NCBI GenBank assembly: GCA_030562195.1
Contig: JAUJPP010000002.1
Coordinates: 1,240,001-1,304,000 of the forward strand
Source of the DNA: Nipponacmea schrenckii
Lineage: Eukaryota > Mollusca > Gastropoda > Lottiidae
Direction of reading: 5' to 3'
DNA: 64,000 nt
The notes under the pieces are model-generated. The model was given only the letters and a program-made list of their open reading frames with translations. It ran no database searches and was not told the origin of the DNA. Each line of letters starts with the position of its first letter. Position 1 is the first letter of the stretch. The translations under genes were made by a program, and so were the position numbers. This document shows, one piece after another, positions 10,697 through 22,200 of this stretch.

Positions 10697-11357
10697 ATGT
10701 TTCCAGAATCTAGAGATAATTTATATTGTGAAACTAATAATGCCTGTAATACAAGTTTCTTTTCTGAAACTCCAGTTATTTGTAAAAGTAACAAGTTTTG
10801 TCAAGTTGTAGAAACTGATACAGTTGAATTCAAGAAGAAATTAGTCAATAAGAAAATTGATAGAAGATTAAAAGAAATTCAGAAAAAGAGACAGAATATT
10901 AAAATGGTCAATGATAATTTAAAAACGAAAGAAAATCAGTTAGAGAAACAACTTCTAAGCTTAGTGAATTCAAAGTAGCTGTACCAATAATATTACTACA
11001 GTTAATGATCCAGAAACAATACCAGAATCAGTACCAAGTACCAATAATTTTACAAGATTTTGTGATCCAGAAACAATACCAAGTACCAATAATTTTACAA
11101 GATTTTGTGATCCAGAAACAATACCAAGTACCAGTAATTTTACAAGATTTTGTGATCCAGAAACAATAACAAGTACCAGTAATTTTACAAGATTTTGTGC
11201 GACTCGTACTGTATCTTATCATCATGGTAAAAAATATGAGAATTATTTATCTCAGTCTTATGTTTATAATATAATTGATAATGATGATGTTGGTGATAAT
11301 GGTCATGATGTTTTACAAACTAAATTTATCAATGGTTTAAAATCTACTCTATGTTAG
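10697..11357 (+). pseudogene. Family B copy B2, interrupted by a 1-nt frameshift
   Basis: The first about 90 codons closely match B1 (MFPESRDNLYCETNNACNTS through the coiled coil). B1 reads GTGAATCAAAG where this copy reads GTGAATTCAAAG, an extra T at about 10969-10970, which puts TAG at 10976-10978. After the shift the frame stays open for about 380 nt with the 15-residue repeats (DPETIPSTNNFTRF type), the HHGKKYENYL segment and the end NGLKSTLC followed by TAG. It is therefore a very young pseudogene, an assembly error, or a truncated product. Part of the right arm of the inverted repeat. Confidence 0.7.
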
Positions 11358-11719
11358 ATTATGGATTATTTTTAAATAATATTAAATGTTATCCTTATTG
11401 TTATATTACTTCATAATGTTATTATTTATAATGTGTTTTGTTATAGATTGTATTGTACAATATTGTTATTTAATTATAAATAAAACTATATAATATTTCA
11501 CTGCTTATTTTCATTATCTGAGAATTTCAGAAAAATTTCTATAAATTGGTTTTGAAATGGATGTTTTTAAAAGTTAAAAGCTATCATGCTCATAAAAGGG
11601 TTAAGTGGATGTTGAAAAAAATTAACATCTTTGATCATTAAACATTCTGAATTGTATAACTGATTAATTTCTGTAGAAGTTGTTTGAAAATTGTATCATG
11701 ATACAAGAATGGATTATTT

Positions 11720-13835
11720 TTATACGCCCACATGAAATGGGGGGCGTATATTGTCGTCACCCACATCCGTCCGTCCGTCCGTCCGTCCGTCCACAATTGC
11801 TCGTAAACACTCTACACGGTGTAATTCTTGACGGATTTAGATGAAACTTAATATGAGTGTTTATGATCACGCAAGGATGAACCCTATTGAAAATCAGCGA
11901 AATCGGAAAAAAATTAGTATGAGTTTGTGCCCTTGTTCTTGAATGGCTCGTAAACACTCTACAAAGTGCAATTCTTGACCGATTTTAATGAAACTTGGTG
12001 TGAGAGTATGTTATAACTCAAGGATAAACCCTATCGAAAATCAGCGAAATCGAAAAACATTTAGTATGAGTTATTGCCCTTGTTCTTGAAAACGCGTTCA
12101 ATTTTAGCTTGTAAACACTCTTGAGAGAACAATTTTTAATGGATTTTAATGAAACTTGGCCTGAGTATTTGTTATCACCCAAGGATAAAGCCTATTGAAA
12201 ACCAGTCAAATCGAAAAAAAATTAATATCAGTTATTGCCCTTGTTTTTGAAAACGCGTTCAATTTTTAGCTTGTAAACACTCTACAAAGCACAGTTATTG
12301 ACCGATTTTGACGAAACTTGCTGAAATTGTTTAATATCACCCAAGAATGAACCCTTTTGAAAATAGCACATATTGAAATATATTTAATAGGAATTATTGC
12401 CCTTGTTCTATAAAATGTGTTGGATTTTTGCCTTGTAAACACTCTACAAGTCACAATTCTTGAGCGATTTTGACATAACTTTGCATGAGTATTTCTCGTT
12501 CTCAGTTAAATCGAAAAATATTTAGTATCAGATATTGCCCTTGTGTTTGAAAACGCGTTCAATTTTAGCTTTTAAGCACTCTAGAAAGAACAATTCTTAA
12601 TGGATTTTGATAAAACTTGGCTTGAGTATTTGTTTTTACCCAAGGATGAACCTTATTGAAAATCAAATAAATCGAAATATATTTAGTGTCAGTTATTGCC
12701 CTTGTGTTTAAAAACGGGTTTAACTTTTTGGCTAATAAACACTCTAGAAGGTACAATTCATGACCAATGTTGACAAAACTCACTGAAATTGTTGGATATT
12801 GCAAGGGATGAGCCTAATTGAAAATTAAAAATATCAAAATATATCTAATATGAATTATTGCCCTTGTTCTTTTAAACGCGTTCGATTTTTGTCTCGTAAA
12901 CACTCTACATGGCACAATTCTTGATGGATTTCGATGACACTTGGTGTGAGAGTGTGTTATAACTCAAGGATGAACCCTATTGAAAATCAGCAAAATCGAA
13001 AAAATTTTTAGTATGAGTTACTGCCCTTGTTCTTGAAAACGCATTCAATTTTAGCTTGTAAACACTCTAGAAAGAACTATTCTTAATGGATTTTGATTAA
13101 CTTTGGCTTGAGTATTTGTTTTTACCCATGGATGAACCCTATTATAAATCAAATAAATAGAAATATATTTAGTGTCAGTTATAGCCCTTGTTCTTGAAAA
13201 CGCGTTCAATTTTAGCTTGTAAACACTCTAGAAAGAACAATTTTTAATGGATTTTGATGTAACTTGGCTGGAGTATTTGTTGTCTCCTAAGGATGAACCC
13301 TATTGAAAATCGAAAAATATTTAGTACAAGTTATTGACCTTGTTTTTGAAAACTCGTAAACACTCTAGAAAGAACAATTTTGAATGGTTTTGATGAAACT
13401 TGGCTTTAGTATTTGTTTTCTCACAAGGATAAACCCTATTGAAAATCAGATAAATCGAAAAATATTTAGTGTTAGTTATTGCGCCTGTTTTCAAAAACGC
13501 TTTCAACTTTTGGCTTGTGAACACTCTAAACATTCCTTTTTGACAAACTCGCTGAAATTGTTTAATATCAACCAAGGATGAGCCTTATTAAGAATTAAAA
13601 ATATCAAAATATTATTAAGGGTGAACCCTATTGCAAATCATAAAAATACCGAAAAATATTTAATGAGTTGTTATTAGGTACAATTCTTGACAGTTTTTAA
13701 TGAAACTAGAGACCCTAGAAAAAAATAGGTTGGTAGGTTGAATAATTCATTCCACTTATTGTAACCTTACTGAAAAGTTTTTATTTGAAATAAATGCTGC
13801 CAGTGGGCGTATATTACCTTGCCTGGCAAGCATGG
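11720..13835 (+). repeat. Tandem-repeat element P, copy 3 (diverged subfamily)
   Basis: It begins with a perfect-stem hairpin, TATACGCCC at 11721-11729 pairing with GGGCGTATA at 11742-11750. A (GTCC)n tract follows, then about 12 units of roughly 155 bp marked by CTTGTAAACACTCTA, AATGAAACTTGG and GTTATTGCCCTTGTTCTTGA. It ends GCCAGTGGGCGTATATTACC followed by CTTGCCTGGCAAG. Same architecture as copy 2 but a different internal repeat sequence. Short minus-strand ORFs here are shadows of the repeat. Confidence 0.85.
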
Positions 13836-13871
13836 ATTATTTTTTCAAAGATGATTAATTTATATTTTCAG

Positions 13872-15541
13872 AATTTTGGCTCAGCATGAAGATCTTACGA
13901 CGTTTTTACAGGGTCCCGAATTGTCTGATCTGGTAAGTAACTCGAGAAGTGTGATATTCAGATACTGTATCATTATGGCATCATTTAAAAATGTGTATCA
14001 TGTCTTTTTATTTGTATCTTGGTAGCTTTATCATATTCAGGAGACTTAAATAAGGAAGAGAACATAGTCTAGACTGTAGGCAATCTGATTAAATAGGATC
14101 TGGATGTTTGTTTTTGTTTTTTTCTGTAGGTGAGTCATTGATGATCTGACATTGATTCTGAATTTCAAAAGACTAAATATAAAGCAGAATTTTGTCAGAT
14201 TATTGATGGGAAGTGTAGAAACTTGCAGGAAAAAACCCAAGATTTGAGTGAACTTCCTTTCTTTCTATGAAGATGTTTTTTCTTAACACCATCAAATGTG
14301 AATGAAGTACAAAAATTTTAAATTTTTTTAAAAATAACATAACCATATTTAGAATTTTTCTGTTTTTTTAGATATCAGATTATTATTATAATAGACCAGA
14401 AAGTAAGCAGCTAGCTCTACCAGGGCCACCTACTCCTAGAGGAACTACCACTAGTACTGTATCTGCTAAGCAATATCCTATACTACCAGATATACCAAGT
14501 CGTCGTCATAGCGATACCTCACAATTTTCAGAACAATCAGCAGAACAATTGGAAGATACACAGCTTGTTAGAGTCACCAGGTCAGTTAGGTTTTGGATCG
14601 ATTTACCATTTGAAATCAATTTCCAAGAGCTTTTATTTTGTAGAGAAATTCTGAAGTCAAAGTTTTTCTATTTTCTTGGAGACAACAATTCTGAGACATA
14701 AACCAATCATTTACAAATGTATGCAATCAAACTTTTGACAAAGTCCTCTATCAACTGAAGTTGCAACGACTGCTGGCAACTGGTGGAATTTAGGGGAATC
14801 AAAGCAATTACTAGTTTTGGTATAGAGTTGTATGTAAAAGGGGGCTCAGATCAAGCTTTCTTAGAACAAATTGATTTGCTATCTGCATTGGATTTAGAAC
14901 TTTTACCACAAGCCAACAGTTGCTAAAATACTAATTCCTTGTTAAAAATGGTTCAGAGTGGTCTGAATGCTGATGAAGCTTACTTGAATTGCAACAGATT
15001 CAATGAGATGCTGTGTAACTGTAACAAGGTTACCTGTGAACCTTTGATCCTAACACTAGATTTAGTGACTATTTATATTACAGTGCTGTGACATCAGAAG
15101 GTAAAGTTCGTATGATTATGGAGAAACCTTCTTCACCGCTTCCTTTAACAATGAATGAAGTAATGGAGCATTATAAAGTTATCGTAAGTATCAGTAAATT
15201 TTCATACCAGTTTCAAGTAGGCTTTACAATGAATAATTTTCCTTCCTTTTTTAGTGATAATGCCTTCCCGAAGAATACAGATATTGAGTTGAGGGTATTA
15301 TATTAGAAATTTTGCAAGTTTTACTCGTCCATGTAGGCATTGCTTAGATCAAGATGTGAACATTGGTCAATTTTTTAATTTTAAACACTTGTTGTTTTCT
15401 AACTTCCTTTTTCGTCTATCCAAAACTCAGAAGCAGATGAACTTGCTCATCATTTTAAATAATATATAATTTCTTTTACAGGAAGCTAAAGGCCTTAGTT
15501 CTAATTGGAACAATTATTTGCATGCAGGGAAAGCTATGTAA
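13872..15541 (+). CDS. 3' terminal four exons of an unidentified gene
   Basis: Exons are 13872-13932, 14372-14580, 15084-15183 and 15482-15541 (stop TAA). All have AG/GT borders and phases that join without a stop. The joined frame begins ILAQHEDLTTFLQGPELSDL, continues ISDYYYNRPESKQLALPGPP, then a Ser/Thr/Gln-rich linker (SRRHSDTSQFSEQSAEQLED), then EKPSSPLPLTMNEVMEHYKV, and ends GLSSNWNNYLHAGKAM. The first exon starts in phase 1, so more exons lie upstream, outside the window. The opening segment weakly recalls the last helix of PX (phox) domains, but I do not claim the family. The gene is tail-to-tail with TEX11. Confidence 0.75.
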
Positions 15542-15700
15542 TTCTTTTGAAAATAAATCTTGAAAATGTACCCAGACAAAATTCTGGTACAGACAGAGGA
15601 AAATGAAGGAACAGCTAAATTTCTATGATAAAACCTTCTGTAACAAACTGTTTTTAAAGAATTTCTATTTTGTTTACAATGTAATCTGTGATAGTTAATA

Positions 15701-15706
15701 AATAAA
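15701..15706 (+). terminator. Polyadenylation signal AATAAA
   Basis: AATAAA lies 160 bp after the TAA of the upstream gene in an AT-rich 3'UTR. It is the first good signal after that stop. Confidence 0.5.
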
Positions 15707-16405
15707 AATGAATGATAAAAATGCTGTTTAGTTCATTTATTCTTATGAAGGCTACAGATTATTTTGCAAAGATAAAGGAAATTTGATAGAATTTTCATTT
15801 TTCTTTTTTCCTGATTTACAGTTTAAAAATGTGATTTAACTCTATAATGTCTGTCAGTAATGTTTCATATATAGTCATTTAAAAGTCACCTCAGTCTGAT
15901 TTCGTTTATCTGTATGACTATTCAGAATTAAATTTGGCATCTGGTTCATCTTCAATATAGATGTAGGAAAAGAGTATGGTCAATATATCAAGGTCCCTAT
16001 TAACATCTTTAAGTGAAATATAACCAATATTTTTCTTAGTAACAGACGAAAAGGAATAAAAGTACATGTACTAGAAATTTGGAACCAGCTGAATTAATAT
16101 AAAGAGATGACTATTTTTCTCTAAAATCAAGGCTGTAAGTAAAAGAAAAACAGTTTCATTTAGACATACATTTATCTCAGGTAAACTCATATATAATTTA
16201 ATAACAAAAACTGACTAAATTAACAACATGATAAACAATAACAAATATTGATAACAACATGATGATAAACAATAACAAATGTGGATTTATAACAAACATT
16301 TCATCTTGGAGCCAAGGTTTCAAACCTCATTCCTGATTGGGTTGCAAATCACTAAAGAACAGCTGCTTATCCCAAATCATCAATCACTACATTCTTCTCC
16401 TGTAT
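15707..16405. other. Convergent intergenic region and 3'UTRs
   Basis: No coding exon is seen. It separates the + strand gene from the end of TEX11 on the minus strand. ATTAAA on the minus strand near 16197 is a possible TEX11 poly(A) signal. The stretch contains AATAACAAATATTGATAAC-like short repeats at about 16200-16280. Confidence 0.4.
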
Positions 16406-19213
16406 CTATTCCTCTAAAGATGTAGTAGCAGGTTTATTACTTTCAATATTGGACAATATTTCACCATATACTGTATTCATCTGAAAAATTAAACACCTTA
16501 CTAAGTAGAATGCATAGTAAAAAAAGGTTTAGATGGTTTACCATGATCAATTTTTGATAAAAAAGCACTTATCATATGCATTTACTTCTTTATAAAACTA
16601 ATATTTCACATTTACTACATAAGACAATTACTGGGCTGATGGTGTTTATCAAGAAAACCTTGCAATGATAATGATTTTCAAAATGTAAACTAGAGGTGGA
16701 CACATATATATATATATATATTAATATAGTCCAATGAGGTTCTGTTACATAAACAGCTACCAGAAAAATATTTCAATAAGGAAAAGCTTTTAATCATGTC
16801 CAAACCACACCCGTATTAGGTGTACCGTATTACTCTAAGCTGTGGTAATACAAGTGAGGGAAATTACGTATTCATAGCTTAATATCGTCCAATCAATATA
16901 CACCCTAGAATCTCACATAGATCACACTGTTGATTGTTCTTATTCCAAGACCACAATGTTTAATACGGGTTAATAACACCATGTCAAGACCCATATTGGA
17001 ATATGATGGTCAGTTATAAGATATCTACCACATCATGCATAATTATCAGCTAATATTCGCATGTATGATCAATATATTTTGAAATTTCCTACCTTTTCCT
17101 GATAATTTCCTTTCATACTAGGTAATAATGATAATAAATGTAAGCCTACACCACACCATCTTTCAGCTTCGTCAAAATTACCAAATCTGAAACAAATATG
17201 AATATATTATACCACTATGGCCCTCTATGTTATTGATGGACTGTGTGCATTAAAGGAAATACTGTACATATAATAAAGAAAGATGATGTATATTCAAGGT
17301 CATTAAATTCAAACACTGATCAAGATTAGAAAGAACGTACACCATACATGTTTTTATAACATAGGTTAGTAAATGACGTCATGTGAACATTCTACAACTC
17401 TAACCAACTATTCTGCATACAGTCCACGAAATGATTAGTTTAAACAGCAGCTTAGTGAAGGTCAACCAAGATTAATAACATTTAAAAACATGTTGTTGCC
17501 TAGCAAGATACGCCCACTTTAAAATATACTTTCTGTTTTAACACAGGATAAACTCTTAAGATTATTTAGGTCGAATCCAAGTTCTCGTCAATATAAATGT
17601 TCACACCAAATTTCATTAAAATCAGATGAAAACTGTATTTTTATTGCAATCGCAAGCCGTGTTTTGACTAAGTCAAGTGCAATAACGAACTTGTCCAAGA
17701 TCTCATCAATATAAATGATCACAGCAAGTTTCATTCAAATCCGACAAAAACTGTAGTCTCTATTGCGTTCACAAGCAATTGTGGACGGACGGACCGACAG
17801 ACCGACGGACAGGGGTGACAACAATATACGACCACATTATAATGTGCGCGAATAAAAATATGTCAGAGGGGAAAATTGTAGGAGTAGGACTCTTTTGAAA
17901 TCATCAGATGTTTGGAGCAAAATAGGCAATTTGTCAATAGCCTTACCTATAAAAATGGATGCCACTGTTCCAAGCTTTTGTCATCAACCACACTATTTCC
18001 ATTTCAGGGTATTCTTCCTATAATACAAAAAGAAGATAATGATCAGATTGAAATTTTGTCAGCATGTATCAGCAGCATGAGATATATACTTTAATCAATA
18101 GATCTTCCTTACCTTAGCTCTATTTTCAATAACATCAATAGTTTCTTTATAGTAATTCATAGTTTCTTCTTTAATAACATTATCACATGTAACATCTCCA
18201 ATAGACATCTGTATTAAACTATGTATATCTTTACTGAAAAACAAAAAAATCACATAATCTCATGTAACATCTCCAATAGACATCTGTATTAAACTATGTA
18301 TATCTTTACTGAAAAACAAAAATCACATTATCTCATGTAACATTTCTAATAGAAATCTGTATTAAACTATGTATATCTTTACTGAAGAACAAAAAATCAC
18401 ATGATCACATGTAACATCTACAAAGACACTTGTATTAAACTATGTATATCTTTACTGAAAAAAAAATCACATTATCTCATGTAACATTTCTAATAGACAT
18501 CTGTATTAAACTATGTATATCTTTACTGAAGAACAAAAAAATCACATGATCACATGTAACATCTACAAAGACACTTGTATTAAACTATGTATATCTTTAC
18601 TGAAAAACAAAAATCACATTATCTCATGTAACATTTCTAATAGACATCTGTATTGGACTATGTACAGTATATCTTTACTGAAGAACAAAAATCACATTAT
18701 CACATGTAACATCTCCAATAGATATTTGTATTAAACTATGTATATCTTTACTGAAAAACAAAAATCACATTATCTCATGTAACATTTCTAATAGACATCT
18801 GTATTAAACTATGTATATCTTTACTGAAGAACAAAAAAATCACATGATCACATGTAACATCTTTAATAGACATCTGTATTAAACTATGTATATATTTACT
18901 GAAAAACAAAGATCAAATAACATGATCACATGTAACATCTGTAGATATATGTATTATACTATGTATAGCTCTACTAAAACACAAAATGCAAATATTAAGA
19001 TAGCTACATCCCTTAACAAGTGGTTGCCTAGCAAGATACAAGCACTTTGAAATATATTTTCTGTTTTAACACAGGCAGAAACTCTAACATTATTTAGGTC
19101 TAATTCAAGTTTTCATCAATATAAATGTTCACACCAAATTTCATTCAAATCCGTTGAAACCTAGTTGCGTGGCAAATAAAATTTGTCACGCTTTGTTTTC
19201 GTTCGGATTATTT

Positions 19214-19250
<37 letters not shown>

Positions 19251-22200
19251 GTATTTCGACTTTGTCGAAAACGTATTGTAATCGTTCGGATTATTTTATT
19301 TTTTTTTTTTTTTTTTTTTTTTTGTAATTCTTGGATGAGTTTGCAGACAAACTGGTAAAAGGTGCAGAAATTCTAAATCTACAGTTGATCTTAGAATGAT
19401 TTCTATTATCAAATAAAACAAAACCGGAAGTTCTATCTCTGACAGGAAGTGAGAACCGGAAGTTCAGGTTTTTTTGCTTTAGCAAGTTTATTTTCAGTTC
19501 GATTTTGACCGGATTTTCAGATTTGAAAACTTCAATGTATTTGTCAACTAACAATTATAGGTTTTATGCAATTAGGCTAAATATTTTACCCACGATTTGC
19601 AATTCAATATTCAAGGGTCATCGGCAAAAATTTCAGACCGTGATTTCTCCTTTAATATAAATGGTAAAATTTTGAAACTTTACCAGTTGATAGGCGATAT
19701 GTTTATAATTTTTGAAAAAATGTGAAAATAAAAATTCCACTTCCGGTTTAGCCTCAAATGACGTAATTACGTAACTTCCGGTCTATAACTGCTAGGTGAA
19801 AAGTGAAAACTGTTTTATAAATAACTTGTCAATAGTAATTGATTTGACCTAAATAATTAGGTCAAGCTGCCATATCGGCCGCCATTTTGAATTTTCGTTA
19901 CAATTCTTAAATCCGAAATTCAGACACTACTGATAGACCGATTTTGATGAAATTTAGCACATAGATACAATGGATCATTATCTACCTTTTCTTGGAGACC
20001 GATTTTCGAATTTCGTATTTTCTTTCGAATTATTTAAATTTCGATTTTTTCAAAATTAGGTCACTTTAACGGGTACGGAAGGTGTGACCCACTTAATCTA
20101 TGACCTTGAAAATTAGGTCAAATAATATTCAATATATTGTCTACAAGTAGATATTTTTTAATTTGGCTTACTTAAAAAATTCATAGAGTTAAGTGTACTT
20201 AAAGACAGCAAAAATTGATAATTTTCATATTTTCGCCATCATTAACCGTTACGGAAGGTGTGACCTAATTATTTTATGACTTTGAAAACTAGGTCAAATG
20301 ATATTCAATATATTGTCTAGATGTAGGTAATTGCAAATTTAGCCTACATAATATTTTAAGGCTCTCGAAATACGTTCATAATTGTAAGCAATTCTAGTTT
20401 TTTTTTTTTTTTTTTTTTTGGGAAGCTCGCTAGCCCAAACGGAAAAAGATAGACTATTTCTGTTTTCACCAATGGTTTTTATATGGGCTGGAATCAAAAA
20501 TGAATATCTAAATTGAAATTTTCGCTAAACCGAAAGTGGCTAATTGCATAATATGCAAATAAGATTTCAAGCTAGCTCGGGCCCTAATAGTCGCATCGGT
20601 CTGAAATTTACAGGATATAGATAGACAGGCAGCGCAATTAAAACTACATCATCAAAATTTTTTGATCACTTCCGGTTTGGGCGTGGGGACTTCCGGTTTT
20701 TTCGTCTCATGTCGGGCGACCCTGCTTCCGATGTAATTCAAGATTCTAAACAAAATCAGTATATTTTAGCTATACTAAATGATTTTAATCCCCTGAGATG
20801 AAGAAAAATTAAATTGAATGTTGCGCATGCGCAGTTTTCAAAAATGGCAAATTTTCTTAAAAATTTAATAAGTCCGCCAATTATTAACCGATTTTTATGA
20901 TTTTGGTGTTTATCGAAACCTTGATACTTTATCTAAAAAATGTTGGGAACAGAATTTTGATTTTCGAATTTGAATTTTTTTTATGCCCGTTCGAATACGA
21001 AAATTTAAAACTCTATATCTCGTGACCTTGACCTTAAATGACCTTGACATTTGAGATGTAGAATGTCATTGACCTCAGCTGTCTATAGATGTGCTGATAT
21101 TGCATGACATATATTAACTTCCGGTTTTATAGCCCACCGAAATCTGACTATTTTGCAATTTTGGATGGTTATGTTACACTTTCGGGCTCTAATGTTCGGA
21201 TCGATCTGAAATTTACAGGATATAGACAGATACGCAACACAATTAAAAATATATCATCAAAATTTTTTGATCACTTCCGGTTTGGGCGTGGGGACTTTCG
21301 TTTTTTTTTTATCTCATTTCAGGCGACCCTACATCCCGTGTAATTCAAGAATGTAAGCAAAAACAGTACATTAGCTATACAAAATAAAATTTATTTATTT
21401 TTTGTAAAATTTTTGCATACAAATTCAAAAAATATCTCTTTATAAAGCTGTAAATTAGCAACTTATCACATAGCTTGAATTTTCTCTCTATGTTAATTAC
21501 AACCAAAGTTACAAAATAATGTTTAAATTTGAATATAGAGAGTTTAAATTTCATGACAAATTGACATCTTACTACCTACTTAAATTTTAGTTTGGAATTT
21601 ATGTAAATATCTTACCGAAATCTTAGACATGTACAAAAATCTAATAAGGGAAATGATAGTAGAAACTTATAGTAGAAAAAATTGCCTATATAGCGGAAAG
21701 TTTACGCTTACAATTGTAGGCTGAAAAGTACCGGAATTGAAAGCTAGCAGGTTAGAAGTTTCAAAATGTTCGAAATCCATGGGATAACGCACAGTTGCCA
21801 CGCTCGGAGCTGTTCACAGTTCTAGTCTCTATTGTATTTACTAGCTAATTTTCATAAAATATGTATTGTCTATCGCAATCACAAGCCTATTTTGCAGAGT
21901 TTTGACTAAGTCAAGACTAATAACTTAAAAACAGTTTATCGAAAAATCGTAAATTTTGTATACTTAACCAAGATCTCATCGAGTTCAATGATCACACCAA
22001 ATTTCATTCAAATCAGATGAAAACCGTTTTGACTAAGTCAAGGGCAATAACTCAAAAAATGCTCACCAAAGAATCGTCACTATCAAACATGTTTAAGATC
22101 TCATCAATATAAATGATGACACAAAATTTCATTCAAATCCAATGGAAATTGTGATCTCTATCGCATTCACATGCCAATTTTAACGCGTTTTGACTAAGTC

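Noticed and set aside
11757..13581. Several 60-85 aa ORFs on both strands
   Set aside because: They lie in the tandem units of P element copy 3, and each unit yields a similar ORF fragment.
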